Below are positions 15,519 through 22,249 of a DNA stretch of 64,000 nt, one piece after another. The notes under the pieces were generated by a model. It searched no databases. It saw nothing but the letters and a program-made list of their open reading frames with translations, and had not been told where the DNA came from. Source of the stretch: Alphaproteobacteria bacterium (lineage in GTDB: Bacteria > Pseudomonadota > Alphaproteobacteria > Kiloniellales > DSM-21159); assembly GCA_030433005.1 (NCBI GenBank), contig JAUILQ010000020.1:1-64000 (forward strand), written 5' to 3'. Position 1 is the stretch's first letter; each line of letters starts with the position of its first letter. A program made the position numbers and the translations under genes.

Positions 15519-16736
15519 CTACCCGGTTGCCAGCTCGGCGTCGAGCCGCTTGACCGTTCCGGCCAGCGGCTCCTCGTCGAGCGCGGCGACCGGGCAGGCC
15601 TCGCGGATCTGCCGGTGGAAGAAGCGCAGCGAGCTCTCGATGCGCGACAGCGGGCCGGGGTTGTAGCCATGCGAGGCCAGGCCCTGCTGGACGCGCTCTG
15701 ACAGCCAGCGGTCCTCTTCGCCGACCTTGCCGTTGATCCGGTAGTTCAGATAGCGCAGCACCCGCATCTCGCGCCGCTCGTCGCGGTGGCCGTAGATGCC
15801 GTAGCGGACCTGGCAGCGGGTCGGCCCGAGCGGCAGGATCTGGAAGTAGTCGACGCAGTCCGGATAGAGGTCGAGGCCGATGTTCGGCGGCATCGTGAAG
15901 AACAGCCACTGCCGGCGCAGCCGCTCCGGATAGTCCGCGAGAACCGTCGGCGCCAGCTTCTGGTACATCCGCTCGACCCAGTTCGACGAGGGCCGCTCCT
16001 TCAGCATCGACACCGAGCCGGCGACGCCGTGCGCGTTCTCGAAGCCCTCCAGCTCGTTGTCGAGCATGCGGTGGTAGCCCGGGTGGCCGAGCGGGATGTG
16101 ATAGTTCTCCAGGTTGTTGTCGACGCCGACCTTCCAGTTGGCGTCCCAGACCATGTCGTCGCCGAACTCGATGCGCTCCATCTCCTCCAGCCGGTAGGGC
16201 TCGAGGTGGCGCGCATAGTCGCCCCAGATCTCGGCGACGCTCTCGGGCCCGCTGTGGTCCTCCAGGCGTGCGACGCGCACGAAGACGAAGCCGAAGAAGA
16301 CCTCCAGCTCGACCTCCTTGAGGCCGAGCGTCGCCTTGTCGAGGCCCGGGAAGCTCTTCTCGTTGGGCACGCCCTTGAGGCCGCCGTCGAGCTCGTAGGC
16401 CCAGCCGTGGTAAGGGCAGACGATGGCGCGCGGGCAGCGCCCCGCGCCGTCGAGCAGCTTGGCGCCGCGGTGCCGGCAGACGTTGGCGAAAGCCCGCACC
16501 ACGCCGTCCGGGCCGCGCACGATCACGATGGAATCGCGCATCAGCTCCAGCACGAAGTAGTCGCCCGGCTCGCGCACGTCGTTCACGTGGCAGGCGATCT
16601 GCCAGCTGCCCAGGATCACCCGTTCGTATTCGAGGTCCAGCAGCTCGGGATTGCGGTAGGTCCAGGCCGGCAGGCCGCGGACCTCACCCTCGGGGATCCC
16701 GCCACGGGTCTGCGTCGCGTCGTCGAGCGGCGCCAT
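15519..16736 (-). CDS. Rieske 2Fe-2S aromatic-ring/betaine-type oxygenase, alpha subunit
   Basis: A 405-residue oxygenase subunit. ATG 16736 follows GGAGAGAG. The Rieske cluster ligands are C87, H89, C107 and H110 (CRHRGAK and CPYHGW). The mononuclear iron site is DNNLENYHIPLGHPG with H213 and H218. The overall layout resembles the family containing choline/glycine-betaine monooxygenase GbcA and the stachydrine demethylase Stc2. With the neighbouring betaine-type importer and DMGDH-like enzyme, N-demethylation of a betaine is a reasonable guess. No ferredoxin reductase partner (GbcB type) is present in the window, so electrons must come from elsewhere. Confidence 0.88.
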   Translation of the reverse strand: MAPLDDATQTRGGIPEGEVRGLPAWTYRNPELLDLEYERVILGSWQIACHVNDVREPGDYFVLELMRDSIVIVRGPDGVVRAFANVCRHRGAKLLDGAGRCPRAIVCPYHGWAYELDGGLKGVPNEKSFPGLDKATLGLKEVELEVFFGFVFVRVARLEDHSGPESVAEIWGDYARHLEPYRLEEMERIEFGDDMVWDANWKVGVDNNLENYHIPLGHPGYHRMLDNELEGFENAHGVAGSVSMLKERPSSNWVERMYQKLAPTVLADYPERLRRQWLFFTMPPNIGLDLYPDCVDYFQILPLGPTRCQVRYGIYGHRDERREMRVLRYLNYRINGKVGEEDRWLSERVQQGLASHGYNPGPLSRIESSLRFFHRQIREACPVAALDEEPLAGTVKRLDAELATG

Positions 16737-16798
16737 CGGCTCTCTCCAGCTCTGTCTTCGGATGAGGCGGCTCCGGTGCGGCCGCCTTTCGCTGAACG

Positions 16799-16812
16799 TT
16801 TGTTTAATCAAA
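16799..16812. promoter_or_regulatory. Imperfect palindrome upstream of the Rieske gene
   Basis: TTTGTTTAATCAAA is a 14-bp palindrome with one mismatched pair (TTTG-n-TTAA-n-CAAA), 63 bases upstream of the Rieske start. It lies in the only A+T-rich stretch nearby (about 16799-16860). TetR-family sites often look like this. No candidate regulator of that family lies in the window. Confidence 0.3.
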
Positions 16813-17010
16813 AAATGGTGGAAAGTCAAGCTATCGCAATAACTAAGAGCAAGCGATTGCCTGACCATTCCTGATTCTTGCTGAAGAATCCGGCGCTTGG
16901 CCAGGCAAGCGCGGGGCGGCTTGCCGCCAAGCTGTTTTTCCGCGATTTCCCCTTTTCAGCCGCTCTGCCGGCCCCGAGAGTGACGCCGGCACAGTCCAGG
17001 AGGTGTCCCC

Positions 17011-18027
17011 ATGAAGGCCGTCGGCTACCACCAGTCCAAGCCCATTGCCGAGACCGACTCGCTGCTCGACCTCGAGCTGCCCGATCCGACGCCCGGCGCC
17101 CGCGACCTGCTGGTGCGCGTCGAGGCCGTCTCGGTCAACCCGGTCGACACCAAGATGCGCATGCGCACCCAGCCGGCCGAGGGCGACGCGCCCCAGGTGC
17201 TCGGCTGGGACGCCGCCGGCACCGTCGAGGCGGTCGGCCCGGAGGTCGCGCTGTTCCGCCCCGGCGACGCGGTGTTCTACGCCGGCGCCATCGACCGGCC
17301 GGGCTCGAACAGCGAGCTGCACCTGGTCGACGAGCGCATCGTCGGGCGCAAGCCGGCGAGCCTCGACATGGCCGAGGCCGCGGCGCTGCCGCTGACCGCG
17401 ATCACCGCCTGGGAGCTGCTGTTCGACCGGCTCGGCGTGCCCTACGGCGTCAAGACCGGCGACGGTTCGCTGCTGGTCGTCGGCGGCGCCGGCGGGGTCG
17501 GCTCGATCCTGATCCAGATCGCCAGCCGCCTGACCGGCTTGCGGGTCATCGCCACCGCGTCGCGGCCCGAGACGGAGGACTGGGTCCGACGCATGGGCGC
17601 GCACGAGGTGATCGACCATCGCCGGCCGCTCGACGAGGCCCTGGCCGACGCCGGGATCGGCCCGGTCGACTACGTCGCCAGCCTGACCGCCACGGGCCAG
17701 CACCTGCCGGCCTATGCCGAGCTGATCGCCCCGCAGGGCGGGCTCGCGGTGATCGACGACCCGAAGGCGCTCGACATCCTGCCGTTCAAGCGCAAATGCA
17801 TCCGCGTCTGCTGGGAGTTCATGTTCGCGCGGCCGCTGTTCGGCACGGCCGACATGATCGAGCAGCACCGTCTGCTCCAGGAAGTCTCCGCCCTGGTCGA
17901 CGCCGGCGTGCTGACCAGCACGCTGTGCGAGCGCGCCGGCCAGATCGACGCCGCCACGCTGCGCCGGGTCCACGGCCTGGTCGAAAGCGGCAAGGCAATC
18001 GGCAAGAGCGTGCTGACGGGCTTCTAG
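17011..18027 (+). CDS. Zinc-free alcohol dehydrogenase / quinone-oxidoreductase-like reductase (MDR superfamily)
   Basis: A 338-residue medium-chain reductase. ATG 17011 follows AGGAGGTG. The N-terminal GroES-like half reads VRVEAVSVNPVDTKMR and GWDAAGTVEAVG; the residues that bind catalytic zinc in true alcohol dehydrogenases are absent. The Rossmann motif VVGGAGGVGSILIQIA lies at about 157-172. This pattern fits the zinc-binding-alcohol-dehydrogenase-family NADPH:quinone reductases (ZADH type). It is divergent from the Rieske gene with 274 bases between, and 139 bases before the GntR gene. Substrate unknown. Confidence 0.88.
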   Translation: MKAVGYHQSKPIAETDSLLDLELPDPTPGARDLLVRVEAVSVNPVDTKMRMRTQPAEGDAPQVLGWDAAGTVEAVGPEVALFRPGDAVFYAGAIDRPGSNSELHLVDERIVGRKPASLDMAEAAALPLTAITAWELLFDRLGVPYGVKTGDGSLLVVGGAGGVGSILIQIASRLTGLRVIATASRPETEDWVRRMGAHEVIDHRRPLDEALADAGIGPVDYVASLTATGQHLPAYAELIAPQGGLAVIDDPKALDILPFKRKCIRVCWEFMFARPLFGTADMIEQHRLLQEVSALVDAGVLTSTLCERAGQIDAATLRRVHGLVESGKAIGKSVLTGF

Positions 18028-18070
18028 CGGGCCGCCCCCCGAACCACCGGGCCCTGCCGGCGTTACTTCG

Positions 18071-18090
18071 GAACCGGGATGCGCCGGTTC
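18071..18090. terminator. Inverted repeat between the reductase and GntR genes
   Basis: GAACCGG (18071-18077) and CCGGTTC (18084-18090) form a perfect 7-bp inverted repeat with a 6-base spacer. It may end the reductase transcript or be an operator for the regulator 80 bases downstream. No U-run follows. Confidence 0.35.
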
Positions 18091-18166
18091 GGGCTGGGCG
18101 AGCCGCGTCCTCTCGGTAGAATAGGCTTCCCGAAGCGGTGCAACCGTTACGGAGGGGACAGGACGC

Positions 18167-19027
18167 ATGCCCAGTCGGTCGTCGACCCAGGAACCGGATC
18201 TCCGCCCCGCCGACCGGCAGGGCCTCGACCGAGAGCGGCGCCGGGACCGCGGCCAACGCCTGGAGAGCCCGTCGCCCGTGCCGCTCTACCGGCAGCTCTT
18301 CGCCGACCTCAGGCGGCGTATCCGCGCGGGCGACTTCGACCGTGCGGGCGTGCTGCCGAGCGAAGCGCGCATCGAGAAGGACTACGCGGTCTCGCGCATC
18401 ACCGTGCGCCGGGCGCTGCTCGAGCTCGATCAGGAGGGCCTGATCGAGCGGCGCCAGGGCCGTGCCACGCGGATCCGGCCGCACCGCCTGCACCGGCCCG
18501 CCGAGGCCGGGCTCGACGCCGAACTGGCGAACATGCTGTCCTTCGGATTCAAGACGGACTCGGAAGTGCTGGAGGCGCGCGAGGTCAAGGCTCCCGCCGA
18601 CGTCGCCGAACGGCTCGGCCTGGCGCCCGGCACGCCGGTGCACCGCAGCCGGCGCCTGCGGCGCGTCTCGGGTCTGCCGCTCTGCCACTCCCTGGCCTAC
18701 CTGCCGCTCGACCTCGCCGGCAGCGTGTCGCGCGCCGACCTGGAGCGGGAGCCCCTGCTGCTCCTGCTCGTCCGCAACGGACTGGTCATCGGCCGTGTCG
18801 ACCAGTCGATCGGCGCCGTCGCTGCGGAGCCGGAGATGGCCCGGCTGCTCGGGACCGCGGCCGGGGAGCCGCTGCTGCTCATCGAGCGCCTGTTCCGCGA
18901 CAACCGGGAGCGTCCCGTCGAGCAGGTCGTCCTGCATTTCCGGGCCGACCGCTACCGCTACGGCATGACCTTTCGCGCCGACGCCGACGAGAACTCGCGG
19001 GTTGAGTCGACCGACTGCTTCGCCTGA
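18167..19027 (+). CDS. GntR-family transcriptional regulator with UTRA ligand domain
   Basis: A 286-residue HutC-subfamily regulator. The winged helix begins at about residue 37 (VPLYRQLFADLRRRIRAGDF) and contains LPSEARIEKDYAVSRITVRRALLELDQEGLIERRQGRAT, the classic GntR DNA-binding element. The UTRA domain covers about 110-275, with LGLAPGTPVHRSRRLRR and EQVVLHFRADRYRY. ATG 18167 follows GGAGGGGACAGG. HutC-type proteins usually sense histidine derivatives, sugars or amines. Its targets are not evident; the reductase upstream is the nearest. Confidence 0.9.
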   Translation: MPSRSSTQEPDLRPADRQGLDRERRRDRGQRLESPSPVPLYRQLFADLRRRIRAGDFDRAGVLPSEARIEKDYAVSRITVRRALLELDQEGLIERRQGRATRIRPHRLHRPAEAGLDAELANMLSFGFKTDSEVLEAREVKAPADVAERLGLAPGTPVHRSRRLRRVSGLPLCHSLAYLPLDLAGSVSRADLEREPLLLLLVRNGLVIGRVDQSIGAVAAEPEMARLLGTAAGEPLLLIERLFRDNRERPVEQVVLHFRADRYRYGMTFRADADENSRVESTDCFA

Positions 19028-19040
19028 TCGGGCCAGGGCC

Positions 19041-19058
19041 GACAGCCCTGGAGCTGTC
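19041..19058 (+). terminator. Hairpin downstream of the GntR gene
   Basis: GACAGC (19041-19046) pairs with GCTGTC (19053-19058) across CCTGGA, 13 bases after the GntR stop. The stem is short and has no T-run. Confidence 0.35.
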
Positions 19059-19077
19059 AGTCCTGGCGTGCCCCCGG

Positions 19078-19137
19078 GTGTTCGGCCCCGGCGTGTTCAG
19101 CCCCGGCGTGTTCAGCCCCGGCGTGTTCAGCCCTGGC
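19078..19137. repeat. Four tandem copies of a 15-bp repeat
   Basis: Units start at 19078, 19093, 19108 and 19123 with consensus GTGTTCAGCCCCGGC; the second and third are identical and the first and last each differ in one base. The last copy runs across the stop codon of the minus-strand gene at 19127. Because the unit is 15 bp, a reading frame through it repeats five residues. Confidence 0.85.
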
Positions 19138-19462
19138 GCGTCATGCGGGCCTCGATGTCGCGGATCTCGGTCGACAGCGACGACCAGATCCGCTGATGCC
19201 CGGCTTCGCCGCCGCTCGCCTGCAGTTCCCGCTCGGCCTCGTCGAGCTTGCGACGCACCGCGTCGATCTGCTCGCGAAAGGATCCGCCATAGCGGTCGTC
19301 GATCTGGCTGAGGTTGAGCTCGAGTTCGTGCAGCCGCTCGCGCAGGCGATTGCGCTCCTCGGGCCCTTCCGGAGTCAGGCCGAGGCCGTCGTCGTTGTCC
19401 TCCTCCTGCTTGCCGGGGCCCTGCTCGGCGGGCTCGCGCCCGGTGGCATCCTGCCTGCTCAT
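19127..19462 (-). CDS. Small coiled-coil protein of unknown function
   Basis: A 111-residue soluble protein. ATG 19462 follows GGGAGGCGAGGGACG, and overlaps the stop of the upstream 74-residue gene (ATGA). Residues 30-100 are highly charged with heptad-like spacing of L and I (LRERLHELELNLSQIDDRY, EQIDAVRRKLDEAERELQ), so a coiled coil is likely. I do not recognise the family. It forms a two-gene operon with 19459-19683 behind an EcfG-type promoter (19794-19819), so a role in the general stress response is inferred. Its 3' end runs into the 15-bp tandem repeat. Confidence 0.7.
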   Translation of the reverse strand: MSRQDATGREPAEQGPGKQEEDNDDGLGLTPEGPEERNRLRERLHELELNLSQIDDRYGGSFREQIDAVRRKLDEAERELQASGGEAGHQRIWSSLSTEIRDIEARMTRQG

Positions 19463-19683
19463 CGTCCCTCGCCTCCCTTCGGCTTGCCCTGGTGTCGGCG
19501 CGAATCGGCCGGCCGACGCGGCCCCGGCGTGTCGACGTCGACGCCGCGCGCTTCCGCCTGGCGCAGCAGCGCATCGCCGACGCGCAGCCGCTCTCCGGCG
19601 CGGTCGCTGTGGTCGCCGGCCGGCGTGCCGGCCGGACGGTCGCGCTCGTGCTCTTCGCCGCGGCGCGTCTTTCTGGATGTCAT
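19459..19683 (-). CDS. Small, highly charged protein of unknown function
   Basis: A 74-residue protein, rich in R, E, D and G, without hydrophobic segments and probably disordered. It is supported by an excellent ribosome site, AAAGGAGGTCAG, directly before ATG 19683, and by a 4-base overlap with the next gene. The internal RVGDALLRQAEARGVDVDTP is the only segment with helical character. An EcfG-type promoter lies about 110 bases upstream. No family was recognised. Confidence 0.65.
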   Translation of the reverse strand: MTSRKTRRGEEHERDRPAGTPAGDHSDRAGERLRVGDALLRQAEARGVDVDTPGPRRPADSRRHQGKPKGGEGR

Positions 19684-19793
19684 CTGACCTCCTTTCCGGC
19701 CGGCCTCGACCGGCCGCGATCGTGCATGGCGACGCCGGGCGCAAAGGGCCCGGGAAAGCGGGCGGCCGCTTCGGCGCCGTCTCTTGCGGCGGT

Positions 19794-19819
19794 AACGTGC
19801 GCGGCTTTGCCCGCGTTCC
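19794..19819 (-). promoter_or_regulatory. EcfG-type promoter of the 19683-19127 operon
   Basis: Read on the minus strand: GGAAC (19819-19815), 17-bp spacer, CGTT (19797-19794), a full match to the alphaproteobacterial general-stress promoter. Transcription would start near 19787, giving a leader of about 100 nt to ATG 19683. Confidence 0.7.
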
Positions 19820-19905
19820 GCCCGCCGATGCCCCGTCGCCAGCCGGCGCCTGCGGCCGCTCCCGGGCGCCGAGCGGAATTAATCGGAGAATCGTCACCGG
19901 GCCCC

Positions 19906-19930
19906 GGAACTCCCGAGCGGAAGCCGCGTT
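19906..19930 (+). promoter_or_regulatory. EcfG-type promoter in front of the candidate sRNA
   Basis: GGAAC (19906-19910), 16-bp spacer, CGTT (19927-19930): exact consensus. The predicted start is near 19937, only a few bases before the first hairpin. No ORF with a ribosome site lies between it and the strong hairpin at 19961-20013. Confidence 0.7.
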
Positions 19931-19936
19931 TCATTG

Positions 19937-20023
19937 GTGTCAGAAGTCCACAGACTTCTAGGGACCGGCCGCGGCGACCCCTGCCCCCCACCCCCGAAGC
20001 CGCGGCCGGTCCCGTCTTTCCCC
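19937..20023 (+). ncRNA. Candidate stress-induced small RNA
   Basis: Predicted from structure only. Hairpin 1: AGAAGTC (19942-19948), loop CACA, GACTTCT (19953-19959). Hairpin 2: GGGACCGGCCGCGGC (19961-19975) pairs perfectly with GCCGCGGCCGGTCCC (19999-20013) around a 23-nt loop very rich in C; GTCTTTCCCC follows. The second hairpin could be the terminator of an ~85-nt RNA. Its C-rich loop could pair with G-rich ribosome sites, as C-rich-loop sRNAs of other alphaproteobacteria do. The alternative is a structured leader of the gene at 20157, but that gene has its own promoter at 20078. Confidence 0.5.
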
Positions 20024-20077
20024 GCATTTCTCCTGTCTTGCCGGACTGCCGATCGGATCGCCTCTCGCAGGCGACCC

Positions 20078-20102
20078 GGAACAAGCGCGTCCGGCTGTCG
20101 TT
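20078..20102 (+). promoter_or_regulatory. EcfG-type promoter of the 20157 membrane-protein gene
   Basis: GGAAC (20078-20082), 16-bp spacer, CGTT (20099-20102), exact consensus. Start predicted near 20109, about 48 nt upstream of the GTG at 20157. Confidence 0.7.
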
Positions 20103-20156
20103 GCTCCTGGTACCCAAGTCTCCGCCGAGGCGGAGCCGAGGCAAAGGGAGCGAACG

Positions 20157-20453
20157 GTGACCGCCAACGACACGCACTCCCGAGCGGCCGGCGAAAGCCG
20201 TCGCCGAAGCGATTCCGGCAGCCGACGGCGCTGGCTGTTCCGGCTGTGGATCGGCGCGACCGGCCTGCTCGCCCTCTACGTCGCGCTGGCCGCGCCCTTC
20301 GCGAACGCCGATCTGGTGCCGGAGAGCTACCTGGCCTACAGCCTGCCGCCGCTGATGATCCTGCTGCTCGGCCTCTCGCTGCTGTGGCTCGGCAGGCTGG
20401 TCGGGCGCGGCCGCGACAGCGCCGACGCCCTGCGCCGGAACGACCGGCGCTGA
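20157..20453 (+). CDS. Small two-helix membrane protein of unknown function
   Basis: A 98-residue protein with a charged N-terminus and two hydrophobic segments (about 32-52 LWIGATGLLALYVALAAPFA, and 63-84 SLPPLMILLLGLSLLWLGRL), ending in a basic tail. GTG 20157 follows GGGAGCGAAC. The EcfG-type promoter 55 bases upstream suggests induction under general stress. A 103-residue gene follows 43 bases downstream and may be co-transcribed. The family was not recognised. Confidence 0.7.
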   Translation: MTANDTHSRAAGESRRRSDSGSRRRWLFRLWIGATGLLALYVALAAPFANADLVPESYLAYSLPPLMILLLGLSLLWLGRLVGRGRDSADALRRNDRR

Positions 20454-20496
20454 CCCCGTCGTCAGGCACGGTTGCGGCAGCGGACGCCAAAGGCCG

Positions 20497-20808
20497 ATGA
20501 GCGCGGAAAGCCCCTACGCCGCCGAGCTTCGGGCGGCCGCTGCCGCCGCCGAGGATGCGCCGACCCGCCGAATCCTGTCGCAGGTCGCCGACAAGCTGGT
20601 GCGCGACGAGGATCTCGCGATCGACGAGTTGCTGCTGCTCTCCGTGGTCGCCATGGCGATGCAGACGCCGGCCGAGCTGAAGGGCTGGGCCAGGTCGGTG
20701 GCGCGCCGCAATCCCCATATCTCGGGCGCGGTCGAGCTGCTGGTCTCCAGCACGCTGAGCCGTCAGCCGTGGCACGGCGACGGCCGCTCGGCTGCCGCAA
20801 ACGACTAG
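20497..20808 (+). CDS. Small helical protein of unknown function
   Basis: A 103-residue, Ala- and Leu-rich, mostly helical protein with no clear signal peptide. The central VADKLVRDEDLAIDELLLLSVVAMAMQ is amphipathic to hydrophobic and may associate with a membrane. ATG 20497 has only a weak AAGG ribosome site. It follows the small membrane protein closely and precedes the sigma-factor gene by 212 bases. The sequence does not resemble the anti-sigma factor NepR. Function unknown. Confidence 0.6.
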   Translation: MSAESPYAAELRAAAAAAEDAPTRRILSQVADKLVRDEDLAIDELLLLSVVAMAMQTPAELKGWARSVARRNPHISGAVELLVSSTLSRQPWHGDGRSAAAND

Positions 20809-20954
20809 AGCGGATGGCTTCCTTCAACGCCTGGGGTTCCTTCCGCGCCTGGGGACCACAGGGTGAACGCAATCGGCCGACTTCTTGCTGAAGAGGTCGT
20901 CCCCTGCCTCATTCTGCCCCGTTCTGCCCCTGATTATGGAAATACCGGGGTAAA

Positions 20955-20965
20955 GTCCTAAGGAC
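20955..20965. promoter_or_regulatory. Inverted repeat GTCCTAAGGAC upstream of the first sigma-factor gene
   Basis: GTCCT-A-AGGAC is an 11-bp inverted repeat 56 bases before ATG 21021, beside a GGGGTAAAG stretch. It may be an operator or part of the promoter. The surrounding 212-base gap holds no exact EcfG promoter; GGAAA at 20938 has no correctly spaced CGTT. Confidence 0.25.
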
Positions 20966-21020
20966 GGTTGGCCGGGACGCGGCGGCTCCCGACCTGGGAG
21001 TGCTCCAAGGAGCATTCCCC

Positions 21021-21590
21021 ATGACCGATCGGCAGCCTTACGAGGGCCGCTTCGAGCTGGCTCTCCTCGACCTCATGCCGCGCCTGACGCTGTGGGCACG
21101 CCAGCGGACCTATACCGCCGACGCCGCGAACGACCTGCTGCAGGAGACGCTGCTGCGCGCGCTGCAGGGGCGCGACGGCTTCGTCGAGGGCACCAACCTG
21201 GGCGCCTGGCTCTACATGATCATGCGCAACCTGGCGGCCGACGAGGGGCGCCGGCGCGCGCGGCGAGGCCCGCACCTGGCGATCGACGACAACGCCTCGC
21301 TGCTCGGCGAACCGCCGCGACAGGACCACGACCTGGCGCTGCGCGATCTCCAGCGCGCCTTCGCCGAGCTGCCGGCGGCGCAGCAGGAGCTGCTGCTGCG
21401 CATCGCCGCGGGCGGCGAGCGCTACCTGGATCTCGCGGAGGCCTATGGCGTCGCGATCGGCACGGTGAAGTCCCGGGTCGCACGCGCCCGCGCCAATCTG
21501 CGCCGACGGCTCGACCCCGCGGACGGCGTCGATGGCGGCCCCTGCGACGAAGCCTGCGGTCCGGACGAGACGCCTCCCGCCTCGTCGTAG
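21021..21590 (+). CDS. ECF sigma factor, EcfG-like
   Basis: A 189-residue sigma-70 family protein. ATG 21021 follows AAGGAGC; the frame is open slightly further upstream. Region 2 contains AANDLLQETLLRALQGRDGFVEGTNLGAWLYMIMRNLAADEGRRR (about 33-77) and region 4 YLDLAEAYGVAIGTVKSRVARARANLRRRL. The F-x-x-GTNL-x-AW and IMRN elements are characteristic of the EcfG/ECF15 group. A second sigma factor of the same kind follows at 21740 on the same strand. No PhyR or NepR is in the window, so its control is unknown. It has a 25-residue Cys- and Pro-containing C-terminal tail. Confidence 0.88.
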   Translation: MTDRQPYEGRFELALLDLMPRLTLWARQRTYTADAANDLLQETLLRALQGRDGFVEGTNLGAWLYMIMRNLAADEGRRRARRGPHLAIDDNASLLGEPPRQDHDLALRDLQRAFAELPAAQQELLLRIAAGGERYLDLAEAYGVAIGTVKSRVARARANLRRRLDPADGVDGGPCDEACGPDETPPASS

Positions 21591-21622
21591 CACCGGCGAC
21601 GCTTCGGCGATCCCCCGAGGAT

Positions 21623-21640
21623 GTAAACCGCGTCGTTTAC
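21623..21640. promoter_or_regulatory. Palindrome GTAAAC-N6-GTTTAC before the second sigma-factor gene
   Basis: GTAAAC (21623-21628) and GTTTAC (21635-21640) are perfect inverted 6-mers separated by CGCGTC, 100 bases upstream of ATG 21740. Two turns of symmetry at this spacing suggest a dimeric repressor or activator site. The AT-rich arms stand out from the GC-rich surroundings. Confidence 0.45.
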
Positions 21641-21739
21641 CGGAAAGCCCTACAACGGCCGTGCCGGCCTTCCGATGTGACTCGCGAGGGCGTCGCGCCC
21701 CCGGTCCGCCCTCGCCGAGCAGACGCCAGGGAGGTGGCC

Positions 21740-22234
21740 ATGAGCTTCGAGACGGACTTGGCAGGCCTCGGGCCCGAACTCAGGGCCTACGGACGGCGGG
21801 TCCTCGGATCGCCGGATGTCGCCGACGACCTGGTCCAGGAGACCATGGTCCGGGCTCTCGAGAAGCGCGGCTGCTTCCGCAGCGGCACCAACCTGCGAGC
21901 CTGGGCCTTCACCATCCTGCGCAATCTCGCCTGCGACAGGGGCCGGCGCCTGCAGCGCCGCGGCCCGCACGTGCCGCTGGAAGGCGAGGACCTGCCGCTG
22001 GCCAGCCGCCCGACACAGGACCAGCGGCTCCAGCAGGAGGATTTCGGCCGGCGCTTTCGCCGCCTGTCGCCGCAGCAGCGCTGGATCCTGCTGCGTGTCG
22101 GGCCGGACGGAGAGAGCCACGCGGCAATCGCCGCGCGACTGGGCATTTCGGTCGGCACGGTGAAGTCGCGGGTCTCGCGCGCCCGGGCGCGCCTGCGCCG
22201 CCTGGAGGCGGAGCAGGACGGCCCGGCGGCCTGA
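21740..22234 (+). CDS. ECF sigma factor, EcfG-like (second copy)
   Basis: A 164-residue sigma factor. ATG 21740 follows GGGAGGTGG. Region 2 is VADDLVQETMVRALEKRGCFRSGTNLRAWAFTILRNLACDRGRR (about 31-74), very close to the EcfG signature, and region 4 is HAAIAARLGISVGTVKSRVSRARARLRRL. Compared with the copy at 21021, the two share the GTNL-AW and RRGPH segments, so they are likely a diverged tandem pair. Several exact EcfG promoters nearby are potential targets of one or both. Confidence 0.9.
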   Translation: MSFETDLAGLGPELRAYGRRVLGSPDVADDLVQETMVRALEKRGCFRSGTNLRAWAFTILRNLACDRGRRLQRRGPHVPLEGEDLPLASRPTQDQRLQQEDFGRRFRRLSPQQRWILLRVGPDGESHAAIAARLGISVGTVKSRVSRARARLRRLEAEQDGPAA

Positions 22235-22249
22235 GGCCGGCCGGGCCGC

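Larger units (their letters stand above)
19684..20156. other. Regulatory intergenic region with three EcfG-type promoters and a candidate sRNA
   Basis: This 473-base gap separates the divergent small-protein operon (-) and membrane-protein gene (+). It holds one minus-strand and two plus-strand EcfG-type promoters and two hairpins (19942-20013). Long frames read through it on both strands, but they cross these elements and have no ribosome sites, so I treat them as noncoding. Confidence 0.6.

Noticed and set aside
19078..19137. Possible CRISPR array
   Set aside because: Repeats are contiguous 15-bp units with no spacers and no cas genes nearby.
19906..20013. Possible tRNA gene
   Set aside because: The hairpins do not form a cloverleaf and no T-arm GGTTCGA-type sequence is present.
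19492..20160. Plus-strand frame of 222 codons across the stress intergenic region
   Set aside because: It crosses the EcfG-type promoters and both hairpins, lacks a ribosome site and overlaps the well-supported minus-strand small genes.
19680..20177. Minus-strand frame of 165 codons
   Set aside because: It covers the candidate sRNA and promoters, has no recognisable content and would run against the 20157 gene.
20938..20975. EcfG promoter before the first sigma gene
   Set aside because: GGAAA is followed by CGGTT only after 22 bases, outside the 16-17 spacing, and neither box is exact.
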